Part shown: positions 1-8,093 of the stretch, piece by piece
Layout: each line of letters begins with the position of its first letter
Position numbering within the stretch: position 1 is the first letter of the stretch
Source: Hirudo medicinalis
Taxonomy: Eukaryota; Annelida; Clitellata; Hirudinida; Hirudinidae
NCBI GenBank assembly: GCA_011800805.1
Contig: MPNW01001482.1
Span: forward strand, 12,144 to 26,699
Length of the DNA: 14,556 nucleotides
Direction: 5' to 3'
Made by a program: the position numbers and the translations under genes
Notes under the pieces: model-generated
What the model was told of the DNA's origin: nothing
Seen by the model: only the letters and a program-made list of their open reading frames with translations
Database searches by the model: none

Positions 1-116
1 CCATTCATGGTCCAGTCATAATTCCACTGGACTCGCTTGATTGCATATTTTTTTTCTATGGAAGGATAAGAAATATTTGAGAGAGATATGGAGAAGGGGG
101 AGGAGATTGACAGAAA

Positions 117-228
117 TGAGAATGAATGAATGAATGAGTAAATGATTGAATGATTGATTGATTGATTGATTCAATGAATGAATGGATGGATGGATGGATG
201 GATGGATGGATGGAAACGAATGAACGGT
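117..228. repeat. Tetranucleotide array (GAAT)n/(GATT)n/(GGAT)n
   Basis: Three related tetramers follow one another: GAAT, then GATT, then about eight GGAT units, ending in diverged copies. The array is purine-rich on the + strand. No reading frame of interest overlaps it. Confidence 0.95.
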
Positions 229-285
229 ACTTAATTTAACATAGAATTATTAAATTTTTTTTAAAAGAAATTCTCAAAAATTGTG

Positions 286-317
286 TGGATGGATGGATGA
301 ATGAATGAATGAATGAA
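286..317. repeat. Short (GGAT)n(GAAT)n array
   Basis: This is a second copy of the GGAT-then-GAAT pattern, about 60 bp after the first array and in the same strand orientation. The 320-560 stretch after it is AT-rich unique DNA in which I see no gene. Confidence 0.9.
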
Positions 318-562
318 GGGATATTGAAAGAGTGAAAGAGTGGAGGTTATTATGTAAAAAGCGTCATCGATCCCTTATCGGAGGCCATTCATCAGAAGCA
401 CTTGAAGTCCTGAAACACTGCTTGCATCGTTCGTAAAGAATATTTTATGGATGCAGTAATAAAAGAACATTAAAAAATAAGTCATAATCATAATTTATTA
501 AATAAAATTATTTTTATTCTTAACATTAAATACTACGGGACTACGACTAAAATCATTGCATT

Positions 563-700
563 GGTCATCACCATCATCATCATAATCATTATCGTCAACA
601 CCGTCGTCATCATCATTACCATCAATAATCACCATCATCATCGTCGTCATCATCATCATTACCATCAATAATAACCATCATCATCATCGTTGTCATCATC
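563..700. repeat. (TCA)n array with higher-order duplication
   Basis: This is an interrupted TCA/TCG repeat. Inside it a longer unit beginning CGTCGTCATCATCAT and containing TTACCATCAATAAT occurs twice in tandem: about 40 bp at 602-641 and 46 bp at 642-687. A third partial start is at 688. The size difference is explained by different numbers of internal TCA units. Confidence 0.85.
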
Positions 701-820
701 ACTAAACTAGTCCCTTCGATCAGTTACTATGGAAATAGACACCTCTCGATAATTCTCCCCCAACCAGCATCACGTGATCATGAGTTGATTGATTCAATGC
801 TTAGTGATGGATTAAATGAA

Positions 821-935
821 GGATGGATGGATGGATGGACGGATGGGTGGATGGACGGATAGATGGATGGATGGATGGATGGATGGATGGATGGATGGAT
901 CGATGGATGGATGGATGGATGGATGGATGGATGGG
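821..935. repeat. (GGAT)n microsatellite
   Basis: There are about 28 GGAT units with a few substitutions (GGAC, GGGT, AGAT, CGAT). It has the same polarity as the arrays at 117 and 286. A palindromic E-box core, ATCACGTGAT, lies just upstream at 769-778. Confidence 0.95.
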
Positions 936-1209
936 TTGACGAATCAGTTACACAATCATCGTCATTATTAATGTTATTATGAAAGCTGATTGAAATTTAT
1001 TAATGTTGTTAATGAATAATGAATAACGATAAATATTTATATAATTATTATTAATCATTATTAATTAGTATCAATAATATAATAATGTAAATATTTAAAT
1101 AACATCGATAATAATTGTTATATTAATAAAATATTTTAATAAAAATAATTGTTTATAATAATTATTATGACATGAATAATACATAAATTAATGAATTAAT
1201 TATCATGAG
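936..1209. other. AT-rich unique DNA, no gene seen
   Basis: This is AT-rich sequence with many TAATAA/TTATTA words. No open frame of interest, no RNA gene and no clear repeat array were seen. Confidence 0.6.
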
Positions 1210-1374
1210 GTGGTATACCCAGCAATCGTTCCCCTTGAGAATAGGGACCGTCCTTATGACCAACACGGCGCCAATAAAAGCAGACGATTTGAGTCCATGA
1301 AAGGCTTCATTGGGATTGGTGGAATCTGATATGGAGTCCATGGAATGATGATATTCATCGAAAGATTTCATATT
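1210..1374. other. GC-richer island, possible exon, strand unresolved
   Basis: About 165 bp of roughly half-GC, non-repetitive sequence sits in DNA that is about 75-80% AT. On + it ends exactly at a consensus donor, GTAAGT (1375-1380). The frame from 1210 reads VVYPAIVPLENRDRPYDQHG and onward before a TGA at 1327. On - an ORF begins with ATG at 1369-1371 (MKSFDEYHHSMDSISDS...) and turns hydrophobic (AFIGAVLVIRTVPIL). The - strand lacks a good donor, and the + acceptor side (ATCATGAG at 1209) is weak. It could be a 5' UTR exon of the downstream gene, an exon of another gene, or a conserved non-coding element. I do not recognise either protein. Confidence 0.3.
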
Positions 1375-1380
1375 GTAAGT

Positions 1381-1560
1381 TTATTAATTATATATTAAGT
1401 TAAATTCTGTTAACAATTATTAATGGTTATCATTATAATTATATATTATTATATATATTATATATATAATTATATACTATAATTATTAATGACATTATCA
1501 TTAATTAAATAATCATTTGAAATTATTTATTGTTTTATAAATAAAATTATTGCTTGTATT
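1381..1560. repeat. AT-rich palindromic tract
   Basis: TA/ATT words are densely packed, with overlapping palindromes around 1436-1492 (TATATATTATATATATAATT). It could extrude as a cruciform or be a decayed TA microsatellite. No coding content was seen. Confidence 0.55.
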
Positions 1561-1642
1561 TATTTAAATTAGGGCCTTTAACGTTTCCGTTATATTTGAC
1601 GATGATTACGTCACAAACACATTTTGCCTCACATATGTACGA

Positions 1643-1684
1643 TTTATTATTATTATTATTATTATTATTATCATTATTATTATT
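1643..1684. repeat. (ATT)n microsatellite
   Basis: About 13 ATT units with one C interruption. Just upstream, at 1606-1613, is TTACGTCA, a CRE-like bZIP half-palindrome. Confidence 0.9.
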
Positions 1685-2208
1685 TGAAATTTAAAAATAT
1701 TGCATTTGTAAAATAAAAGTAATTGTTGAATATAATTTGATTATATTTGAATATATATTTATTTATTTAATATAATTAATTATTATAATATTAATAATAT
1801 TATATAATTTTATTATTAATAATAATATTCTTAATAATAATTATTTTATTATTTGATTCAATGACTCAGGACATTGATTCATTTGTTTCAATTTATTGCA
1901 AATGTTTAAAACTGTCGATGAGATGTTGATCGATGAGGTTGTCAAATTGAAATCCGAGTTATGGTCGACTTGTTGGTCTTCACAGAGATAAAAGGAGCCG
2001 TAAATGTTCTCAGTTTTCGTAAAATATGATTCTAAAATCTCTTTATATTTACAAGTATTTGCATTGAAACAACGTCTATGGGAAAGTATCGAGATATTAA
2101 TTAAGAAGAATATTTGGACAATTGTTGGAATTAAAAAAAAACATTAGTGAGAATTATTATTCAATATCTGATTTTCACCAATTTATAACCATTTTTGATT
2201 TTGAAATT
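1685..2208. other. AT-rich DNA with a less AT-rich centre
   Basis: The flanks are (TTA/AAT) debris. The part from 1860 to 2110 is less AT-rich and includes a 29-codon ORF (1902-1991, MFKTVDEMLIDEVV...). No splice context or homology supports that ORF, so I do not call it a gene. Confidence 0.4.
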
Positions 2209-2253
2209 AAAATAATAATAATAATAATAATAATAACAATAATAACAATAATA
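2209..2253. repeat. (AAT)n microsatellite
   Basis: About 15 AAT units with AAC interruptions near the 3' end. Confidence 0.9.
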
Positions 2254-2373
2254 TCAACATTTAATGTAGGTATCATAAAAGGTGTTTAAGATTTATGATC
2301 TCTTCAGAATTACTAATTAGATAAATTGTTAATTATAGCAATTTGTGTTTTAATTTTGATTTAAGTTTAATTA

Positions 2374-2610
2374 TTGAAGTCAACAGATGATCTTCACATC
2401 TGCTTAACCTCCACAAGTTTGACTGGTCGTTGCAAAGGAATTATTAGTGTTATTATCATTGTTGTTGTTCTTATTATTATTATTATTTTTTATATATATT
2501 ATTATTACTATCATTATTATTATTCTAGCACTTCTGACAATAAGGATACCGTTAATTGTCAGGAATGTCTTTCAAGTTCATCTGAATTCAGTTGCGTCCA
2601 TCAACTCTGA
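2374..2610 (+). other. Open frame spanning an (ATT)n tract, doubtful coding
   Basis: A 78-codon frame stays open from a TTG (no ATG) to TGA. Its middle (about 2447-2525) is only ATT/GTT repeat, giving Ile/Val/Tyr runs. The two ends are not repetitive and each carries cysteines: DDLHICLTSTSLTGRCK before the repeat, and DNKDTVNCQECLSSSSEFSC after it. A T-rich stretch ending in CTAG (acceptor-like) precedes the second part. It could be two small exons around a repeat-filled intron, a decayed gene, or chance. Confidence 0.15.
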
Positions 2611-2830
2611 GTTGTCATCATCGTAATTAATCAATCGTTAGTATATTATAATTTATTACTATTATGTAATAATTAGTAATTATTGAATAACTATTCGTCA
2701 ATTATTGCACCTCAAAATCTCTCAAAACATTTGATTATTACCCAATTATTTGGAGGTGGTCGTGATAAATAAATTGGAGAATTTGTGGCGTAAAAAGGCA
2801 GCAGCCATTTGCCTGGCAATATTGGATTAG

Positions 2831-2945
2831 AGGCGTGCACCGAGCTCGGATGAGCGCGGACGGATTTGTTCGCCTTTTAAAGCTGCGAACGCCGAATTCA
2901 ACTTTCCACGGAACGACAGGAGTCGGTGGAGTTTGTTCGATTCGG
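2831..2945 (+). promoter_or_regulatory. CpG-dense block, candidate promoter of the long gene
   Basis: About 15 CpG dinucleotides fall in roughly 115 bp of GC-rich sequence, while the AT-rich flanks have almost none. A TATA-like TTTTAAAG (2875-2882) lies 25 bp before an initiator-like TTCAACTT centred on A2900, an ordinary TATA-to-start spacing. The block is about 0.8 kb before the long coding exon and on its strand side. A probable intron (donor 3135) separates them, so transcription from about 2900 would give a non-coding first exon. A 75-codon minus-strand ORF also crosses the block; I see no support for it. Confidence 0.4.
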
Positions 2946-3012
2946 GGTTGATTTTTTTTAAACATTTTTTTTGGTTTGGAATTAATTTTGTTTCAACTTT
3001 TCAGAGGATTAC

Positions 3013-3013
3013 G

Positions 3014-3054
<41 letters not shown>

Positions 3055-3080
3055 AATAGTAGTAATAATAGTAATAATAT
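3013..3080. repeat. (AAT)n microsatellite
   Basis: About 14 AAT units, then mixed AGT/AAT units. If exon 1 starts near 2900, this repeat lies in the 5' UTR. Confidence 0.9.
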
Positions 3081-3134
3081 GGATTATTAATGTGGATTAT
3101 TGTCGTTAAAAATTGCCTCCCCAAGACGTAAAAA

Positions 3135-3669
3135 GTGAGTGTTTTAAAAAGTTTTCGGGCAACGGAATCCCTCGTTTAAATTTTTGAAGAAACAAGCTTT
3201 TTAAGTTCTTTCATGCTAAGACTGCCATCATGTGAACCTTGCATATTTTGAACAAGGAGTTAATTTGGAAGAACACGTAGAAAGTCATGAAAGTCTTGTT
3301 TACGTTTCAGAAGTTTGAATTGTAGTGATTACAATGTCTTGTTTAACACAATTTCAGTGCACTTTTGATAGACATGTTAGGCATTTTTGCTGTTATCTTG
3401 TGACGGTATCATCTCTGAAAAGTTGAAGTATTTTCTAGTTTTATTTTCGAGAAAATGTTTTTGAAGTTTTGTTATCTAGTGTTTAATTTCATTCAATTGT
3501 GAAATGTTTCTCTAAGGGTTTCGGCTGGGTATGTTAATCAAGTGAACTGAATGTTATGAAGTATGTTTTCAATAAATTTTTGCCCTTTTCGCACCTCGCT
3601 GCATTACGCCGTAAAATGAAAACTAAGTACATATTTCCCCCTAGAAATATTTTTCCATTTTCATTCCAG
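3135..3669 (+). other. Probable intron upstream of the long coding exon
   Basis: The donor GTGAGT (3135-3140) follows AAAAA. The acceptor region is TTTTTCCATTTTCATTCCAG, ending at 3669. The interval is T-rich, has no long open frame, and its composition differs sharply from the exon that starts at 3670. The exon frame would need one base from the preceding exon (codon N+GA). Read back across this junction, the upstream frame meets TAA at 3107-3109 without an ATG, so exon 1 would be non-coding. Other acceptor-like AGs (GTTTCAG, ATTTCAG around 3305-3360) exist, so the exact structure is an inference. Confidence 0.5.
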
Positions 3670-3716
3670 GAGTGCCACCCGTTATTCTTTCATTTTACAA
3701 TCGATCACGTGAACAA

Positions 3717-6700
3717 ATGACAATGGAAAGATCGCTTTTGCCACTGCCTGGAAAAAAGAAGTCATCTCCTCTGGGGAAAAACCTCGTCAATAGTTCGGTC
3801 GATAAGTCGAAAAGTCTCAAGAACAGTCTCAAATCAACGGAAATGTCTAAGAAAAAAGTTTCACCCCTGGAATTGAACAAATCGATTCCACCAAGTTCTG
3901 CCAGGGATGGAAAAAACAAACTCAAGGAATCAACTCCTGGCCTAAATATCGGTTCCAAGACTAAAAGCCAAGGTCCCATAGGGCCGGATGTTTCAAATTC
4001 AAATTGTAAGCGAATTTCAAGCACAACATATGTGGATGCACTAGCGAGGGAACAATACGAACCGAGTAGACTAATCGCTGACGACCAGGGTTCAAATCTA
4101 GGTTTTATTTCTCCCAGGGGACATGGTGCCTTAAGCTGCCCCACAAAAGCCTACAGAGGGCAGGAGACCTCGACCACAAGACAATCATCTCTCAGGAGTT
4201 TCAGCAAGCACCTACCTCAGTTTGCCAAGGACGTCCTTAGCTCAAAAGGCTGCACATCCAAAGTTCAGCCGACTTATCAAAAACTTGACAAGTTCAAGTT
4301 TGGGGACGACGTACTCGTTGAGGATCTGGACAATAATGAAGAAGGCGAAAGCAGCCCCATTTACCACGAGCTCGATCCGATCGGCATCCAGTGTTCCAAG
4401 CACACCTACCAGAGCATCGGAGAAATTCAGGAAGAACTCAGCAAGATGGGCTCAACTTCCAGCATCCCCGAACCCCGATCTGCACCTCCCGTGCATTTTC
4501 CAGGCCCGAATATTCCCTGCCAAAATGCAGCATCAAGTCCAGTTGCACATGCCAAGGTTAAATCCAGTCCGAAATCATTTTTTTCAAAAATGTGGCAACC
4601 GAAAAAGAGCCAAAAATCGAGTCAAAAGGAATGCAAATTCATTAATTCCATGCCGCTTCTATTGCCCAAGGAATCGCCCGATTGCCTTCCAGATGAGGCT
4701 CAGCGCTCGCCTTCACTCATTACCTTCCTCGGTGCCACCAGGTCCCAAATGGGCTCCATATCTCAACCGGGTTCGGCTAATCTGGAGAAGTCAGGTTACG
4801 CCTCCTCCCCTCATGCCTGCAGGGTTTTCACATTCGAAGATATTGAAATCAACGACAGTCAGTTTCCTCAGCATGTCTACGACATCAACAGATTAGACGT
4901 GAGGGTTTCACCTCTTCCGTTATCAAAAGAGTTCAAGAAATCGGGAGTTGCCAAGCAGAGGGTGTCGCCATTAGCTTTAGATTCGCCGAAGTCAGAAACT
5001 TGTTCGAACATCGGATGCTACGCCACACTCGTGTTTCCCGAAAGCAGTTTCTGTAACGCTTCTTCGCTTTCTAAAAAAGGCAGTAAATTGATGAAATGCT
5101 TCGAGCCTCACAGCAAGACACTCCACAGTGCCCTGGCGCCCCCGAGGCTACTGTCCAATCAGAATAAGATGCTTGCCTACGGCAGGTCGTCACTGGTCAA
5201 GGAGCCTTACGCCTATGGGGATCGAAAAATTAATAGAAATCTCAAACTACACCCAACCTATACGAGCGAGGTTTTCATGAATGAAAGCATGGAACAAAAA
5301 AGTCAAAACACCTCAGGTTCAATTGAATCGCTCCTCAGTCAGGACACTCTCAGATCAGACAGTCCAGTTTTCCTCCAGTCCCCACTTCCTAGGTCCCCCT
5401 ATTCGAGTCCCAGCTGCGGGGTGAGGATGGCCGAACTCAGGGCAAACTCGAGAAGGTCGGACAGCAAATCACCCTCTCCGGAGCCTCCGCACGGCACATG
5501 CACCACATTTCCGTACCACCTCAAAGACGTTCCACACTTTGCTTCAAGACTCGACGGTGCCGCCACTCAATCCGCTCACCTCATGAAGTCACCACCGAGG
5601 GTCGTTTGCAAGTCGCCCAACAGATACATGCACACAATTCTAGAAGAAGAGCACTCTGTTGAACAAGTCCTCTGCATACAATCGATTGAAGAAGTATCAA
5701 CGAGTGCCTCTTCCAGCGACTTACCGGAAATAGCACTGGAGGAGAGGGCCTATTCGGAACAGGTTCAAGAGATCGTTGAGGACAAGTTGAAGGCAGCAGT
5801 CTCGATTCCTGACATGAAAGGACTCAGATCGGCAAGTCTCTCCTCCGACCTTGCCTCTCTGCCTTCAGACTTTTTCTCCTCTGAGGACAGCATCAACTGT
5901 CCGACGACAGACTCTGAACTCAGCTTCAAGACGAGCGAAAACGAATCAGGTTTCCTCAGACGCGATCAGTATTACATCAAAGTCCCGAACAAGACTTTGA
6001 GCACAAACGTCAGAAATCCTCACGGCAACTTGGTCAGCGATACTTTGACCAATCCAACAAAGACTTTGAGAGATCAGTCGAGACTTCCAGAAACAAATAA
6101 ACTGAACAAGGTAGGTGGCGAGAAGGCGGTCAAGAGTAGTAAGTTGAGACCTCCAAAATCATCATCATCATGCACCCCGTCGCACATTGACAACCCTGTA
6201 GACAAGACACAAAACACATTCCAAGCGGGAGCGTCTAAAAGCCCTCCCTTTGATTCTTCTCAGTCCAATGGCAGCATTAATTCACCAAGTAAGACCCAGT
6301 TTGGCGGGGCCGAAGGACGACGATCATATCTGATTGGCCCAACTTCGGGTCTCAAACAGAAATCGTTGAAGTACACAAAACCTTTGGTTAGTGGCATCGG
6401 TCCCTCATCATCGTCTTCCACAACAGCAACCCAGAGGCAGCATCCAGACTTAGTGGCAGTCGAGATTAAGGCACCCACGTCCATTCAAGTATCTACCATC
6501 AACGGTCAGGGTAGTAGTAGGTTCCTCAGGGCACCCAAAACCTCAAAGAGTCACTTTGGTTTTGTGAAGGATCAAACACTGGCAAACAATTCTCCCGTCA
6601 ATTCTCGAAATTGCCAGACAATACCGGCACCGAGTCGAGGAGCGGCTCCGGGGTTCGAATCCTTTCCTAAGTGCGAGACTACCACCATCCACCACCAAGG

Positions 6701-7109
6701 TCCTCGACAAAGAACTCCACAAACATCAACATCAGCTGCCATTTGCGACCTCAACTCGAGCCTGAGTTCCAGTCCCACCAGTAGCAGCAGTTCCATGTTT
6801 AGCACTGTCGAAAGTGAGAACGAAGGACTGCTACTGTCTCTCAGGAAGGACCTCAGAATGACGAAAGAGTCTTCGAGTCAGAGTTTGGACAGCAGAACCA
6901 CCTCCTCTCTGACCAGCAATTCTGGTTCTGAGACTTCGAAAGGAAGCGAGAAGTCGAGGTTGCTCGCTCCAAGGACAGACGTGTCCAGGTGCCTCGAAAG
7001 GTACAGCAAGATCCTCGGCTCAGCTCAGGATTCGAACCCTCGATCGACGCCTTCGACAACGAAGCAATTAAAAAATTCTCAAAGCCCGACCGTCTCCACA
7101 GATTGTTGA
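3717..7109 (+). CDS. Large Ser/Pro/Lys-rich, mostly disordered protein, unrecognised family
   Basis: An uninterrupted frame runs from just after TAG (3642-3644) to TGA (7107-7109). The probable exon begins at 3670. I chose ATG 3717 (1130 residues); ATG 3723 follows two codons later in better context (ACAATGG). If an upstream coding exon exists, the exon adds 15 further codons. Base composition is near half-GC against AT-rich flanks. Numbering below counts from 3672. The N-terminus is Lys/Ser-rich (28-62). Acidic patches lie at about 213-230 and 654-707. Serine runs are concentrated near 1028-1045. More than 25 Ser/Thr-Pro sites suggest proline-directed phosphorylation. The motif [KR]VSPLxL occurs three times (near 63, 412, 431). 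One EB1-type SxIP match (SSIP, 263-266) is present. There is no signal peptide, membrane segment, enzyme motif or zinc finger. It could be a cytoskeletal or scaffold protein, but I cannot name a family. Existence is well supported; function is unknown. Confidence 0.85.
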   Translation: MTMERSLLPLPGKKKSSPLGKNLVNSSVDKSKSLKNSLKSTEMSKKKVSPLELNKSIPPSSARDGKNKLKESTPGLNIGSKTKSQGPIGPDVSNSNCKRISSTTYVDALAREQYEPSRLIADDQGSNLGFISPRGHGALSCPTKAYRGQETSTTRQSSLRSFSKHLPQFAKDVLSSKGCTSKVQPTYQKLDKFKFGDDVLVEDLDNNEEGESSPIYHELDPIGIQCSKHTYQSIGEIQEELSKMGSTSSIPEPRSAPPVHFPGPNIPCQNAASSPVAHAKVKSSPKSFFSKMWQPKKSQKSSQKECKFINSMPLLLPKESPDCLPDEAQRSPSLITFLGATRSQMGSISQPGSANLEKSGYASSPHACRVFTFEDIEINDSQFPQHVYDINRLDVRVSPLPLSKEFKKSGVAKQRVSPLALDSPKSETCSNIGCYATLVFPESSFCNASSLSKKGSKLMKCFEPHSKTLHSALAPPRLLSNQNKMLAYGRSSLVKEPYAYGDRKINRNLKLHPTYTSEVFMNESMEQKSQNTSGSIESLLSQDTLRSDSPVFLQSPLPRSPYSSPSCGVRMAELRANSRRSDSKSPSPEPPHGTCTTFPYHLKDVPHFASRLDGAATQSAHLMKSPPRVVCKSPNRYMHTILEEEHSVEQVLCIQSIEEVSTSASSSDLPEIALEERAYSEQVQEIVEDKLKAAVSIPDMKGLRSASLSSDLASLPSDFFSSEDSINCPTTDSELSFKTSENESGFLRRDQYYIKVPNKTLSTNVRNPHGNLVSDTLTNPTKTLRDQSRLPETNKLNKVGGEKAVKSSKLRPPKSSSSCTPSHIDNPVDKTQNTFQAGASKSPPFDSSQSNGSINSPSKTQFGGAEGRRSYLIGPTSGLKQKSLKYTKPLVSGIGPSSSSSTTATQRQHPDLVAVEIKAPTSIQVSTINGQGSSRFLRAPKTSKSHFGFVKDQTLANNSPVNSRNCQTIPAPSRGAAPGFESFPKCETTTIHHQGPRQRTPQTSTSAAICDLNSSLSSSPTSSSSSMFSTVESENEGLLLSLRKDLRMTKESSSQSLDSRTTSSLTSNSGSETSKGSEKSRLLAPRTDVSRCLERYSKILGSAQDSNPRSTPSTTKQLKNSQSPTVSTDC

Positions 7110-7311
7110 TGCGTTTCAAATCATCTCCTTGGATTTCTCGATTGAGATGGATCATCATCATCACCATCATCGAATGTCGCCGTCGTCGTCGTCATCATCA
7201 CCTTCCCTTCGTCGTCTCTATCATCGCTCATTGGAATTCGACCTTTTTCGGATGGAGGTTGATGCTCTGAAAGTGAGTGAATGTTTTACTTGAGAAAATT
7301 TGTCTACCTTC

Positions 7312-7388
7312 GTGTATCTCTGTATGTCTCCTTGTGTATCTCTGTATGTCTCCTTATGTATCTCTGTATGTCTCCTTGTGTATCTCTT
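7312..7388. repeat. 22-bp minisatellite, 3.5 copies
   Basis: Units start at 7312, 7334 and 7356, and a partial unit starts at 7378. The consensus is GTGTATCTCTGTATGTCTCC plus TT. Copies are identical except for A at the first base of the third unit. The array lies inside the candidate 7273-7480 intron and is pyrimidine-rich. Confidence 0.95.
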
Positions 7389-7742
7389 TCCTTATCTCTC
7401 TATATAACTCTCTCTATTTTTCTTTTCTTTATTCCCCTGTCTGTTCTTATTTACATTATTTTTGAACATTTTTTTGTTAGCTTTGAAGTGTTAAGATGAA
7501 ATGCTACTGGTTGAATGGAATGACTGACGATAGGAGAGGAAGATTGTTCGAACGTGGATTTGAATTTGCATTTGGAATTGGATTTGGATTCGGAGAGGTG
7601 AATCTCTGGATGGAAAAACTGGAAATCCAAAATATTTGGTAGTTTGACGGACTTTCTTGACGAGCAATTGTTTTGTTTTACTCCGTGCACATGAACTCAG
7701 GGAGGGGATGCTTTTAAGCTTCGTCATTCTTCTTCATGAATG

Positions 7743-7935
7743 GTAGCATCATCACCATCACCATCATCACCATCGTCGTCATCATCGTCGTCATCATCAT
7801 CATCATGGTCGTCGTCATCATCATCATGTTCGTCATCGTCATCGTCGTCGTCATCATCGTCATCGTCGTCGTCGTCATCGTCATCGTTATCATCATCATC
7901 ATCGTCAACATCGTTGTTGTCATCCTCAAGAACCA
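7743..7935. repeat. Long (TCA/TCG)n trinucleotide array
   Basis: About 190 bp consists almost entirely of TCA and TCG triplets, with rare GTT, GGT and CTC. The repeat leaves several frames open (Ser or Val/Ile on +, Asp or Met/Thr on -). These are composition artefacts, not genes. Confidence 0.95.
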
Positions 7936-8014
7936 TCTCATCGTCACTTCAACTTGATTGCAGTGAGTAGCAGCGACTGCCGCACTCTCTTAAGCTGCCT
8001 ACCATCACCGTTCC

Positions 8015-8093
8015 CTTTCATTATCTTCATCATCATCATCATCGTAGTCGTCATCATCATCATCATCATTATCATCATCGACATCGTTATCAA
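8015..8093. repeat. (TCA)n trinucleotide array
   Basis: A second, shorter TCA/TCG array with a TAGTCG interruption lies downstream of the first. Both have the same strand polarity. Confidence 0.9.

Noticed and set aside
2738..2965. Minus-strand 75-codon ORF across the CpG-dense block
   Set aside because: GC-rich promoter-like DNA has few stops by composition; no splice sites or recognisable motif support it.
3695..4144. Minus-strand 149-codon ORF antisense to the start of the long gene
   Set aside because: It mirrors the codon structure of the sense frame and has no independent support.
6648..6662. GGTTCGAATCC, identical to a tRNA B-box; a similar GGATTCGAACCC at 7028-7039
   Set aside because: Both lie inside the long coding frame. 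No matching A-box, acceptor stem or full T-stem can be drawn around them.
7724..7936. Minus-strand poly-Asp ORF and plus-strand poly-Ser ORF over the TCA/TCG array
   Set aside because: They result from a stop-free trinucleotide repeat in several frames at once; there is no non-repeat coding body.
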